DNA of 64,000 bases from Bolinopsis microptera (taxonomy: Eukaryota; Ctenophora; Tentaculata; Lobata; Bolinopsidae): the NCBI RefSeq assembly GCF_026151205.1, contig NC_087081.1:12403113-12467112 (forward strand), in the 5' to 3' direction. Position 1 is the first letter of the stretch. Each line of letters starts with the position of its first letter. The notes beneath the pieces were generated by a model, which made no database searches, had not been told where the DNA came from, and was given only the letters and a program-made list of their open reading frames with translations. Below are positions 1-12,600 of the stretch, in pieces. A program made the position numbers and the translations under genes.

Positions 1-99
1 CGGTGACAAACTAGAAGAAATCGAGCCGAAAGCAATACAGAGGTCTATTGAGAACCCAGGAAATCCAACCAGAGACACTGAGGATAAGACACAACAGAG

Positions 100-450
100 C
101 CTCGTATTTTCCGTACAACACTCTTGATAACATTAGTCTTACAAAGTTGGTTAAGAACTTAATCTGGTCATTAAGCTACTAGGTTAATGTTATGTGGGGA
201 TGTACGGATAGTATTTGCCACTAGGAAACACCCTTCAATCGGTAATACACTAGAAAAGAATCGACAACTGGGACAACTGGAAACCCTTGATGTAGGACAA
301 TTACAGAGGTGTAATGGACCTAGCTGCAAAATTTGCCCCGTCCTCTTTGACAAGGACTCAAAAGATCATGGTCAACAACATAGAACTGGTGCTAGACGGA
401 ACTCTAAAATGCAAGGACAAGCATGTTATCTACCTTATTGGTCATAATTA
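100..450 (+). pseudogene. Penelope-like (GIY-YIG type) retroelement remnant
   Basis: Seen: one frame (about 187-360) reads RIVFATRKHPSIGNTLEKN followed by a Cys cluster, RCNGPSCKICP. The reading then continues in another frame (about 330-445) with LKCKDKHVIYLI. Known: the order of a 'kpsigd-Lvknr' stretch, a CxxxxCKxCP cluster and a 'CKskNVIYLI' stretch is typical of the linker just before the GIY-YIG endonuclease of Penelope-like retroelements and related polyproteins. The frame change near 345-360 and the upstream stops show a dead fragment. The endonuclease itself is not visible downstream, where the DNA turns into the GTCCG-repeat module. I did not see RT motifs upstream. The family assignment is an inference from motif spacing. 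Confidence 0.55.
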
Positions 451-560
451 TCACGGACATTACTTTCACACTGAAGACCTCAGCGTGAATAATTATGTCC
501 GTGAAAATAATGTCTGTGGTATTAAGGTCCGTGAATAATAAAGTCCGATAATTATTTCCA
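445..560. repeat. GTCCG-rich transposon-end module
   Basis: Short direct and inverted copies of a GTCCGTGAA/CGGACAT word cluster here, ending in AAAGTCCGATAATTATT. The same word style, spaced by AT-rich DNA, occurs at 55640-55712, 57322-57400 and 58028-58139, where it forms the ends of a TIR element. This is probably a diverged end of the same or a related element. Confidence 0.45.
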
Positions 561-1092
561 TTAATTTTAGTGTGCGTCCCACATAGGCGTAGATATGTCT
601 GTAGCCGATTACTATATTAGCTAATTAGTATACTAGGACAAATATAATCACTCCTCAGTCACATTCTAGAGTTCAGAAAAAGAGTATAAAACTGAATATT
701 AAAAACTGGAGTTATTTCAATTTTAAAGGAGTCATTTTGGCTAGTATCCCGAACCGAGATATTATATGTGCAATTTTTTTCATGGAAGCCTTTTTACTTA
801 GTATCCACTACAGGCACGTAGCCAGTAGCCAGGATTTTTCTTTGGGGGGGCCCTTGGCGAGCGGAGCGAGCCGACCCGTTCAATCCAGCTGCACAACAAA
901 ATTTGTTGTTTTCTTGATTTTTTATGTATGGTGTAAAACAGTGTAGAGAAGTGTACAATCGAAGAATATTTCCAGATTTAAACATGTAACAATTGTTGTT
1001 TAAATGCTACCTGAAGCTGTTCAAATGAAATTGAACTGGGAGAATCGAGAAGATTACAAGTCACAGCTACGTACAACAATCAGGGTCAGGAA
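560..1092. other. AT-rich spacer without a recognisable gene
   Basis: No coding signal was recognised. Around 815-880 lies a module with a run of seven G (CAGGATTTTTCTTTGGGGGGG) followed by GAGCGGAGCGAGCCGA. It looks like a MITE or repeat end, but its second end was not found. Confidence 0.4.
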
Positions 1093-2192
1093 TGAAAAGG
1101 GATACGTAGATAGAGTTCCTTATAATCCCTGACTACGACAGGGAGCTGAAGGCAGATCTGGGAGGGTCTGGGCACAATATTATATTGCTATTATATTATC
1201 ATCTGCACACTTATACTTTAACTTAGCTTAAACTAATTACAACACTACAAATCCATTACATTTATTGAGGATATGAGTATGACGTAGTTATGTCGATACG
1301 TTATTCAACTATTTATTTCTATTAGAATCTGTCTTCACTAAGTCTATTTAGAGACAATCAGAAATTTGAATCATTTATCAAGACATTATACTTATACATC
1401 ACAAAACCTCCGACTTGATTTACAACTTAACTTCACAAACACTTATCATATAATACAAACTTACTCTGTCGGTTATCATACTCTAATTCAAGGCAACATT
1501 AGCGTCCGTGAATTGATCTCTGCAGGAGCCCTCCCTTACTAAAACTTGTGTCTTCATCTGCCGTATTACTTGGGAATATCGCCGGTCTCAGCTTCAAACA
1601 TAAAGGTATGATATTCAATAGACGCCGCTCTGCAAACGTCACCTGAAAAGGGATAAGTAGATAGAGCTCCTTATAATCCCTGACTACGACAGGGAGCGGA
1701 AGGCAGATCTGGGAGGGTCTGGGCACAATATTATATTGCTATATTATCATCTGCACACTTATTCTTAGTTTTAAACTAATTACAACACTACAAATCCATT
1801 ACATTTATTGAGGATATGAGTATGACGTAGTTATGTCGATACGTTATTCAACTATTTATTTCTATTAGAATCTGTCTTCACTAAGTCTATTTAGAGACAA
1901 TCAGAAATTTGAATCATTTATCAAGACATTATACTTATACATCACAAAACCTCCGACTTGATTTACAACTTAACTTCACAAACACTTATCATATAATTAT
2001 AATACAAACTTACTCTGTCGGTTATCATACTCTAATTCAAGGCAACATTAGCGTCCGTGAATTGATCTCTGCAGGAGCCCTCCCTTACTAAAACTTGTGT
2101 CTTCATCTGCCGTATTACTTGGGAATATCGCCGGTCTCAGCTTCAAACATAAAGGTATGATATTTAATAGACGCCGCTTTGCAAACGTCACC
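1093..2192. repeat. Tandem duplication, period 551 bp (two copies)
   Basis: Copy 1 (1093-1643) and copy 2 (1644-2192) are near-identical; for example GGAGGGTCTGGGCACAAT starts at 1161 and again at 1712. They differ by a few substitutions and small indels. Each copy contains a segment (about 1215-1375 and 1760-1920) matching one arm of the hairpin MITE at 55725-55975, including CATTTATTGAGGATATGAG. No open frame of note occurs inside. Confidence 0.9.
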
Positions 2193-2944
2193 TTATCACC
2201 TACCTGAAACAGATTTTAAGATAAGCAACTAAATAAAGATTCGTTGAGATTCTGAGTTTCTGCCCTGACGGCTAACCAAATAAAATTTGGTCGGACAGAC
2301 TCATCTCGCATATTAGGAAAAGCAGCTGAGGTTTAAGATATTTACCTTCTTTCAGATTTCTTTTTTAGACTGAACTAAACTTTAAACGATAACCTCTGAA
2401 TGATCTGAACAACTAACTTTAAGGACATCGATCCTAAGAAATGGCCGTTTTTAAAAGCTTTGAAAATTTCAAAGGGTCTACACAATGTCAATAACGCGCG
2501 GCCGGCTGGCGCTAGATATTGTAAAAGGCTTACGATTTTTTCCTTTATTCATCAGAAAGTCAATGTGGCAGACATAAAGAGCTAAAACTCTGTCAAAGCT
2601 TCTAGATCAATCTTTCGATACTGTTTAGGTGGGAACTACGGAATTTGCAACGATTCAGTCAAATCTAACGATACTATTACACGATACAACGATATGTATT
2701 ACTAATGTGTAATCACAAATCGCGCGTTATCGCACTTTGGTATGAGAAATCAATAGCCCCACGAAAAACCTCACCGAACCTCCACGCGGTGTGGGGTGGG
2801 TGGCTCGAACGGGAGGTGCATGGGTGTTTCTAACCTATGCAAAGGAAGGGACTAGCCATCTCTACAACAAGGAAAGGCTCTAATAGCCTCTACTAACCTT
2901 AGAACCGCAGCATAACCGCTTTTCACACAGGCAAATAACACCTT
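2193..2944. other. Unassigned intergenic DNA
   Basis: No open frame, tandem repeat or transposon end was recognised. A short GC-rich patch (GCGCGGCCGGCTGGCGC near 2495) and a region rich in TCTAACCT/ACTAACC words stand out only weakly. Confidence 0.3.
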
Positions 2945-3725
2945 CCGCAGGAAACTAACACGCTCACATGCCCCCACATGACGTGTAACCCCAGGATTTG
3001 GTTTTGGATCAGACACTGAAAACAACGATAGAGGAGCGGTCTACACGCTCACAGGCTACCATGTCTCGTGTAACCCCAGGATTTGACACGTTCACAGGCT
3101 ACCATGTCTCGTGTAACCCCAGTATTTGGTTTTGGATCGGACACTCAAAACAACGATAGAGGAGCGGTCTACACGCTCAAAGACTACCACGTCTCGTGTA
3201 ACCCCAGGATTTAACACGCTCACATGCTACCAAGTCTCGTGTAACCTTAGGATTTAACACGCTCACAGGCTACCAGGTCTCGTGTAACCCTAGGACTCTA
3301 ACACTTAACAGACTCTAACACGCTCACAGGCTTCCACGTCTCGTGTACCCTAGGATTTGGTTTTGGATCGGACACTTAAAACAACGATAGAGGAGCGGAC
3401 TACACGCTCACAGGCTACCATGTCTTGTGTAACCCCACGATTTTACACGTCCAAAGGCTACCACGCCTCGTGTACTTAGGATTTGGTTTTGGATCGGACT
3501 CAAAACAACGATAGAGGAGCGGACTACACGCTCACAGGCTACCATGTCTCGTGTAACCCTAGGATTTAACACGCTCACGCCTCACAGGCTACGACGTCTC
3601 GTGTAGCCCTAGGACTCTAACACTTAACAGACTCTAACACGCTCACAGGCTTCCACGTCTCGTGTACCCTAGGATTTGGTTTTTGGATCGGACACTCAAA
3701 ACAACGATAGAGGAGTGGTCTACAA
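2945..3725. repeat. Compound minisatellite
   Basis: Imperfect tandem units of about 43 bp contain ACACGCTCACAGGCTACCA, then GTCTCGTGTAACCC, then AGGATTT. They alternate with a second module containing GGTTTTGGATCGGACACT and AACAACGATAGAGGAGCGG. The larger module recurs near 3000, 3120, 3355, 3485 and 3675. No coding potential was seen. Confidence 0.85.
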
Positions 3726-3759
3726 TGACGTTATAGGAACATTGCATACTCCTACGAGT

Positions 3760-3945
3760 TGCATGTAGCAGGCCATGACCGTCCCTGGAAGTCCCTGTCT
3801 CCTCATCGTTAACCCGTAAGGGGTTGCACCAGGGGCGGTGGTAACAGAACTTCAAGACTCTCGGAGTCTGTTGTCGATATCTATGTATAATATAATTATG
3901 GTATATAACTTGGGAGTCTCTCTCTCTAGCAGCAGGAGTTGGAGA
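3760..3945 (+). mobile_element. Fragment resembling the 3' UTR of the (GA)-tailed LINE
   Basis: The order of words (CTTCAAGACTC..GGGTCTG/GGAGTCTG, an AT-rich stretch with ATATC/ATAT, then CTTGGGAGTC, then CTAGCAG) matches the 3' UTR at 42010-42160 (+) and 43860-43990 (-). Here a TCTCTCTCTCT run replaces part of it. This is a diverged copy and the coding part is absent. Confidence 0.45.
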
Positions 3946-4744
3946 ATGGGGACGCGTTGTGAAAGCCACCGCAAGGAAGGCTTACAGTCGACGCCGACCA
4001 ATCAAAAGAAGAGAAATCAATAATAGTGTTAATTCTTCAGGATGGTACACTTTATTCCATCTAGTGGAATGGTCATGGTTCTCGACAATAAATTAGAAGT
4101 CAGTTAAATATTGAATCTTTAATCTAAATATAATTCTAACCAGAGTATAGGAGGTGCTATTTTCAGGTCCGTCTAGATCTCTGATAGGAAAAGTTAGTGG
4201 ATCACTGGATCCGTCCCTGAAGTGAAACAAATGTTACTATCTTGCAAATGTTAACCATTTTATTTCGATTAGAATCGAATTTAACATACTTAAACTTGAT
4301 ATGATGTAATAATGAGGTACGTGTAAAAATCAAGGGTATCCCTCGACTCTCGAGCCAGTTCAGCTTGTGTAATATAACAAAATAAATAGGGAAAAATAAG
4401 GGAGAGTACCTGGTGCCATGCTGTGTCAACAGAAGCGCTGAGGATAAATTCAGTGAGCATTAGTTGGAAAGGATTGTCATCAGTTACTGTGTGAGTTAGT
4501 GTTGTGGTGGACGAAAGGATAAGCCGCTGATCAGGGATATAGGCCCCTCCTCACGAACTCTCTGCTGTGTTGGCGCAACGAGTGAGACTTTAGGGTGGTC
4601 AAAAGATGTGATGGTCCCGTCAAGTCTTGGCGAAACTCAACATAGGTCAGATAGGTAGAAAACAATGCCATTGGAAAACTCTATCCAATGCAATAGTCAC
4701 ATTATAGTCATTTCTAGAAAAAAAATAAACCTGGTTAATGTTGT
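3946..4744. other. Unassigned intergenic DNA
   Basis: No recognisable gene or repeat was found. Several short open frames have no domain-like composition. Confidence 0.3.
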
Positions 4745-4999
4745 TTAATGTGAGAGAATAATATAAAAGAGTCGACCAATTTTTGTCAGTGTAAATATTG
4801 TCAAACAGCGGGCTCCAAAATCGTCTAGGGGGAAAGAGCCCTGAATATCAGCTATCTGCCTTAGTACCTTGGCTCTAAAGTCTAAATTATGCAGCGATGA
4901 CGACATAAAAAGTCGCTGTATTATGGCAAATCTTGCTTTGTCAGAACTAAAAGAAGGTTTAGGAGCAAAGTAAATATCAGACTTAAGATATGAAAGCAC
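4745..4999 (-). other. Unrecognised 84-aa open frame, possible exon or fragment
   Basis: The minus-strand frame has a mixed, protein-like composition, unlike the low-complexity frames elsewhere. Its middle reads FSSDKARFAIIQRLF and GSFPLDDFGARCL. I do not recognise the family and saw no start-site context, partner exon or polyadenylation signal nearby. It could be an exon of an unseen gene, an old transposon fragment, or chance. Confidence 0.2.
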
Positions 5000-5061
5000 A
5001 GAAAGACTGAGTCAAATGTACAATTGTAGCTGCTGTCAGCTATTCTGCATCAAATAAAATA

Positions 5062-5598
5062 TTAAGGGGCCATCTACTTAGGACGTCCAGCAAAAAGGGA
5101 GGGGGAGGTGGTTTTGGAATTTCGGACAAATCCGGACAGTGATAGGGAGTGGTTTCTGAAAATCCGGCAGAATTAACGAAAAAGTCGCATTTATTTCAAC
5201 TCTTTGACACTAATTACTCAGTAAGTTTAGATCCCTGTATTTTGAACGAGAATTCGTTTCCCAGAGCAGCTCATGAGAGCCGAGACACAACTCGCATATT
5301 CTGCTACTGCCTTAAAACTTATTCCATTGGATGGCTACCTACTTAAGTACCTTAATGTAACTGTGCTAAACTTGTTCGACACTAAATGTATTATTGTCTA
5401 TTCTAAGTGACTACACATTTTATTAACAATGAATTTGAGTTGGTTTTATTTGTACTCTTTAAAGTAGCTGGAAATCCGGACGTCCGGGGGAGGGGGTTTG
5501 AAAATTCGGACACACCCGGACAGGGGGAGGGGGTGCTCCCCGGGGGTGGTCTGAAAATCTGCAATTTTGACGGACGTCCCAAGTAGATGGCCCCTAAA
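5062..5598. mobile_element. Non-autonomous DNA transposon (MITE) with ~24-bp TIRs
   Basis: The left end reads AGGGGCCATCTACTTAGGAC followed by GTCC. The right end is the inverse (GGACGTCCCAAGTAGATGGC then CCCT), giving near-perfect terminal inverted repeats. Subterminal G-rich patches (GGGAGGGGG with CGGACA..CCGGACAG) are also mirrored. The interior codes for nothing recognisable. A TA or TTA target duplication is possible, but the flanks (ATTA / TAAAG) do not settle it. GGGCCATC-type ends are common in mariner-like MITEs of invertebrates, so a Tc1/mariner relative is likely. Confidence 0.75.
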
Positions 5599-5905
5599 GT
5601 CTAAACAAAAGTTCTCAAAACGTACACAACGAGAGAGTGTCGACCTACATGTCAATGAAACAGACTGTTTCATTGTTTGAGACAACACGTGTGTTTGCGC
5701 GCAATTCTGGAATAATCCGAGAGATGAACTGTAGCGAGTGTAACTTTAGTGTGCAGATGAGTGTGTACTTCGATGTATACTATTTCTGCACGTACAGGAT
5801 CCTTTGTAAGGGGTCATTCACATATTTAGTTATCACTCGCTAAGGAAAAAGGGGTGGGGGAATAGGACATGGTTTATAATACACGCTTAACATGTTACTG
5901 TTTGC
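5599..5905. other. Unassigned spacer
   Basis: Nothing was recognised. A 68-aa open frame at 5637-5843 has no motif and is probably chance. Confidence 0.3.
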
Positions 5906-6620
5906 TAACCAATACAGCAATACTGGGGTAGGTTCACCGATAGTGTTTCTCAGAGATATAGATGGCTGTAAATTATGCTAATAAATATATAAAAATAAAT
6001 ATGGTCAAATGTTAAACAATGAGATGATTTAAGAGAAGCAAATATTAGTGGACTGAAATTATAATCTAATAAAGTGCAGCTGTGAACTCAAATGTATAAA
6101 ACAAACTCACAATTCGGATCGAACAGTTTTATTTAAAATGAAACACAATAAGACAGAGTAATTGGTAAAATGTTAAACAATAAGCTGTTTTAAGACAAGA
6201 AAATATTAGTCGACTGAAATTATGATCTGATAAAGTGCAATGTGAACTCAAATGTATAAAACAAACTCATAACGGATCGAACAGTTTAAAATGGAACACA
6301 ATAAGACAGAATAATTGATCAAATGTTAAACAATAAGCTTCACTTATAGTGTTTCTCAGAGATGGCTGTTAATTTATGCTAATAAATGTCCACTTTTTGG
6401 ACTGGAAACATGATTGTAGGGAATAAATCAATAATACTGTTTGCTAACCAATATTGGGGTATGTTCACTTATAAGTGTTCCTCAGAGATGGCTGTAAATT
6501 ATGCTAATAAATATCCACTATTTGGACTGGAAATAATTTAGGGAGTTAATCAATAAAATACTGTTTGCTAATCAATATTGGGGTAGGTTCGCTTATATAA
6601 GTGTTTCTCAACAAAACACT
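5905..6620. repeat. Degenerate tandem repeats leading into the satellite
   Basis: Repeated words include CAATATTGGGGTAGGTTC, GTGTTTCTCAGAGATGGCTG, TTATGCTAATAAATATCCAC and ATGTATAAAACAAACTC. They recur near 5925-5985, 6060-6290, 6340-6390, 6460-6530 and 6570-6610. Part of this module also occurs inside the long satellite units at 7377-7819 and 9204-9646, so it is an integral part of the array. Confidence 0.75.
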
Positions 6621-9600
6621 TGTCCAAAATACAATTAAAATTAGAGAAAATTTACACCTTGACAACATTTAACAAATGTACTATTGCAAATGACAAAAGT
6701 GTAATAAGGTAACTGGTAACAAGTCTGCTGGTTATTCAAAATTTAACATTAAAATATGTCCCGGCCCTTTGAATCATTCGCCGAATGATCAACTGTATGA
6801 TTGCAACAGACAAAGAAACAAGCAAAATTTGTTAAATGGAGTGCATGATCAAAGAAGGTATATTAGCTCCCTACAAAAATCTAATCCAATGAGAAAATAA
6901 ATCTAAAGTCCAATTGCAAATGACAAAAGTGTAGCAAGGTAACTGCAGGTAACAAGTCTGCTGGTTATTGAGAATTTAACATTATAATATGTCCCGGCCC
7001 TTTGAATCATCCGCCGAATGATCAACTAAATGATTGCAACAAACAAAGGAACAAGCAAAATTTGTTAAATGGAGTGCATGATCAAAGAAAGTATATTAGC
7101 TCCCTACAAAAATCTAATCCAATGAGAAAATAAATCTAAAGTCCAATTGCAAATGACAAAAGTGTAGCAAGGTAACTGCAGGTAACAAGTCTGCTAGTTA
7201 TTGAGAATTTAACATTAAAATATGTCCCGGCCCTTTGGATCATCCGCCGAATGATCAACCGAATGATTGCAACAGACAAAGAAACAAGCAAAATTTGTTA
7301 AATGGAGTGCATGATCAAAGAAGGTATATTAGCTCCCTACAAAAATGTAATCCAATGAGAAAATAAATCTAAAGTCCAATTGCAAATGACAAAAGTGTAG
7401 CAAGGTAACTGCAGGTAACAAGTCTGCTGGTCGACTGGAAATAATTTAGGGAGTTAATCAATAAAATACTGTTTGCTAATCAATATTGGGGTAGGTTCGC
7501 TTATATAAGTGTTTCTCAACAAAACACTTGTCCAAAATACAATTAAAATTAGAGAAAATTGACACCTTGACAACATTTAACAAATGTACTATTGCAAATG
7601 ACAAAAGTGTAATAAGGTAACTGGTAACAAGTCTGCTGGTTATTCAAAATTTAACATTAAAATATGTCCCGGCCCTTTGAATCATCCGCCGAATGATCAA
7701 CTGAATGATTGCAACAGACAAAGAAACAAGCAAAATTTGTTAAATGGAGTGCATGATCAAAGAAGGTATATTAGCTCCCTACAAAAATCTAATCCAATGA
7801 GAAAATAAATCTAAAGTCCAATTGCAAATGACAAAAGTGTAGTAAGGTAACTGGTAACAAGTCTGCTGGTTATTGAGAATTTAACATTATAATATGTCCC
7901 GGCCCTTTGAATCATCCGCCGAATGATCAACTGAATGATTGCAACAAACAAAGGAACAAGCAAAATTTGTTAAATGGAGTGCATGATCAAAGAAGGTATA
8001 TTAGCTCCCTACAAAAATCTAATCCAATGAGAAAATAAATCTAAAGTCCAATTGCAAATGACAAAAGTGTAGCAAGGTAACTGCAGGTAACAAGTCTGCT
8101 GGTTATTGAGAATTTAACATTAAAATATGTCCCGGCCCTTTGAATCATCCGCCGAATGATCAACTGAATGATTGCAACAGACAAAGAAACAAGCAAAATT
8201 TGTTAAATGGAGTGCATGATCAAAGAAGGTATATTAGCTCCCTACAAAATTCTAATCCAATGAGAAAATAAATCTAAAGTCCAATTGCAAATGACAAAAG
8301 TGTAGTAAGGTAACTGGTAACAAGTCTGCTGGTTATTGAGAATTTAACATTATAATATGCCCCGGCCCTTTGAATCATCCGCCGAATGATCAACTGAATG
8401 ATTGCAACAAACAAAGGAACAAGCAAAATTTGTTAAATGGAGTGCATGATCAAAGAAGGTATATTAGCTCCCTACAAAAATCTAATCCAATGAGAAAATA
8501 AATCTAAAGTCCAATTGCAAATGACAAAAGTGTAGTAAGGTAACTGGTAACAAGTCTGCTGGTTATTGAGAATTTAACATTATAATATGTCCCGGCCCTT
8601 TGAATCATCCGCCGAATGATCAACCGAATGATTGCAACAGACAAAGAAACAAGCAAAATTTGTTAAATGGAGTGCATGATCAAAGAAGGTATATTAGCTC
8701 CCTACAAAAATCTAATCCAATGAGAAAATAAATCTAAAGTCCAATTGAAATGACAAAAGTGTAGCAAGGTAACTGCAGGTAACAAGTCTGCTGGTTATTG
8801 AGAATTCAACATTAAAATATGTCCCGGCCCTTTGGATCATCCGCCGAATGATCAACCGAATGATTGCAACAGACAAAGGAACAAGCAAAATTTGTTAAAT
8901 GGAGTGCATGATCAAAGAAGGTATATTAGCTCCCTACAAAAATCTAATCCAATGAGAAAATAAATCTAAAGTCCAATTGCAAATGACAAAAGTGTAGTAA
9001 GGTAACTGGTAACAAGTCTGCTGGTTATTGAGAATTTAACATTATAATATGTCCCGGCCCTTTGAATCATCCGCCGAATGATCAACTGAATGATTGCAAC
9101 AGACAAAGAAACAAGCAAAATTTGTTAAATGGAGTGCATGATCAAAGAAGGTATATTAGCTCCCTACAAAAATGTAATCCAATGAGAAAATAAATCTAAA
9201 GTCCAATTGCAAATGACAAAAGTGTAGCAAGGTAACTGCAGGTAACAAGTCTGCTGGTCGACTGGAAATAATTTAGGGAGTTAATCAATAAAATACTGTT
9301 TGCTAATCAATATTGGGGTAGGTTCGCTTATATAAGTGTTTCTCAACAAAACACTTGTCCAAAATACAATTAAAATTAGAGAAAATTGACACCTTGACAA
9401 CATTTAACAAATGTACTATTGCAAATGACAAAAGTGTAATAAGGTAACTGGTAACAAGTCTGCTGGTTATTCAAAATTTAACATTAAAATATGTCCCGGC
9501 CCTTTGAATCATCCGCCGAATGATCAACTGAATGATTGCAACAGACAAAGAAACAAGCAAAATTTGTTAAATGGAGTGCATGATCAAAGAAGGTATATTA

Positions 9601-12600
9601 GCTCCCTACAAAAATCTAATCCAATGAGAAAATAAATCTAAAGTCCAATTGCAAATGACAAAAGTGTAGTAAGGTAACTGGTAACAAGTCTGCTGGTTAT
9701 TGAGAATTTAACATTATAATATGCCCCGGCCCTTTGAATCATCCGCCGAATGATCAACTGAATGATTGCAACAAACAAAGGAACAAGCAAAATTTGTTAA
9801 ATGGAGTGCATGATCAAAGAAGGTATATTAGCTCCCTACAAAAATCTAATCCAATGAGAAAATAAATCTAAAGTCCAATTGCAAATGACAAAAGTGTAGT
9901 AAGGTAACTGGTAACAAGTCTGCTGGTTATTGAGAATTTAACATTATAATATGTCCCGGCCCTTTGAATCATCCGCCGAATGATCAACTGAATGATTGCA
10001 ACAAACAAAGGAACAAGCAAAATTTGTTAAATGGAGTGCATGATCAAAGAAGGTATATTAGCTCCCTACAAAAATCTAATCCAATGAGAAAATAAATCTA
10101 AAGTCCAATTGCAAATGACAAAAGTGTAGCAAGGTAACTGCAGGTAACAAGTCTGCTGGTTATTGAGAATTTAACATTAAAATATGTCCCGGCCCTTTGA
10201 ATCATCCGCCGAATGATCAACTGAATGATTGCAACAGACAAAGAAACAAGCAAAATTTGTTAAATGGAGTGCATGATCAAAGAAGGTATATTAGCTCCCT
10301 ACAAAAATCTAATCCAATGAGAAAATAAATCTAAAGTCCAATTGCAAATGACAAAAGTGTAGTAAGGTAACTGGTAACAAGTCTGCTGGTTATTGAGAAT
10401 TTAACATTATAATATGCCCCGGCCCTTTGAATCATCCGCCGAATGATCAACTGAATGATTGCAACAAACAAAGGAACAAGCAAAATTTGTTAAATGGAGT
10501 GCATGATCAAAGAAGGTATATTAGCTCCCTACAAAAATCTAATCCAATGAGAAAATAAATCTAAAGTCCAATTGCAAATGACAAAAGTGTAGTAAGGTAA
10601 CTGGTAACAAGTCTGCTGGTTATTGAGAATTTAACATTATAATATGTCCCGGCCCTTTGAATCATCCGCCGAATGATCAACCGAATGATTGCAACAGACA
10701 AAGAAACAAGCAAAATTTGTTAAATGGAGTGCATGATCAAAGAAGGTATATTAGCTCCCTACAAAAATCTAATCCAATGAGAAAATAAATCTAAAGTCCA
10801 ATTGAAATGACAAAAGTGTAGCAAGGTAACTGCAGGTAACAAGTCTGCTGGTTATTGAGAATTCAACATTAAAATATGTCCCGGCCCTTTGGATCATCCG
10901 CCGAATGATCAACCGAATGATTGCAACAGACAAAGGAACAAGCAAAATTTGTTAAATGGAGTGCATGATCAAAGAAGGTATATTAGCTCCCTACAAAAAT
11001 CTAATCCAATGAGAAAATAAATCTAAAGTCCAATTGCAAATGACAAAAGTGTAGTAAGGTAACTGGTAACAAGTCTGCTGGTTATTGAGAATTTAACATT
11101 ATAATATGTCCCGGCCCTTTGAATCATCCGCCGAATGATCGACTGAATGATTGCAACAAACAAAGGAACAAGCAAAATTTGTTAAATGGAGTGCATGATC
11201 AAAGAAGGTATATTAGCTCCCTACAAAAATCTAATCCAATGAGAAAATAAATCTAAAGTCCAATTGCAAATGACAAAAGTGTAGCAAGGTAACTGCAGGT
11301 AACAAGTCTGCTGGTTATTGAGAATTTAACATTAAAATATGTCCCGGCCCTTTGAATCATCCGCCGAATGATCAACTGAATGATTGCAACAGACAAAGAA
11401 ACAAGCAAAATTTGTTAAATGGAGTGCATGATCAAAGAAGGTATATTAGCTCCCTACAAAAATCTAATCCAATGAGAAAATAAATCTAAAGTCCAATTGC
11501 AAATGACAAAAGTGTAGTAAGGTAACTGGTAACAAGTCTGCTGGTTATTGAGAATTTAACATTATAATATGCCCCGGCCCTTTGAATCATCCGCCGAATG
11601 ATCAACTGAATGATTGCAACAAACAAAGGAACAAGCAAAATTTGTTAAATGGAGTGCATGATCAAAGAAGGTATATTAGCTCCCTACAAAAATCTAATCC
11701 AATGAGAAAATAAATCTAAAGTCCAATTGCAAATGACAAAAGTGTAGTAAGGTAACTGCAGGTAACAAGTCTGCTGGTTATTGAGAATTTAACATTAAAA
11801 TATGTCCCGGCCCTTTGAATCATCCGCCGAATGATCAACTGAATGATTGCAACAGACAAAGAAACAAGCAAAATTTGTTAAATGGAGTGCATGATCAAAG
11901 AAGGTATATTAGCTCCCTACAAAAATCTAATCCAATGAGAAAATAAATCTAAAGTCCAATTGCAAATGACAAAAGTGTAGTAAGGTAACTGGTAACAAGT
12001 CTGCTGGTTATTGAGAATTTAACATTATAATATGCCCCGGCCCTTTGAATCATCCGCCGAATGATCAACTGAATGATTGCAACAAACAAAGGAACAAGCA
12101 AAATTTGTTAAATGGAGTGCATGATCAAAGAAGGTATATTAGCTCCCTACAAAAATCTAATCCAATGAGAAAATAAATCTAAAGTCCAATTGCAAATGAC
12201 AAAAGTGTAGTAAGGTAACTGGTAACAAGTCTGCTGGTTATTGAGAATTTAACATTATAATATGTCCCGGCCCTTTGAATCATCCGCCGAATGATCAACC
12301 GAATGATTGCAACAGACAAAGAAACAAGCAAAATTTGTTAAATGGAGTGCATGATCAAAGAAGGTATATTAGCTCCCTACAAAAATCTAATCCAATGAGA
12401 AAATAAATCTAAAGTCCAATTGAAATGACAAAAGTGTAGCAAGGTAACTGCAGGTAACAAGTCTGCTGGTTATTGAGAATTCAACATTAAAATATGTCCC
12501 GGCCCTTTGGATCATCCGCCGAATGATCAACCGAATGATTGCAACAGACAAAGGAACAAGCAAAATTTGTTAAATGGAGTGCATGATCAAAGAAGGTATA

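Noticed and set aside
1093-2192. LTR pair
   Set aside because: The two copies are directly adjacent with no internal region.
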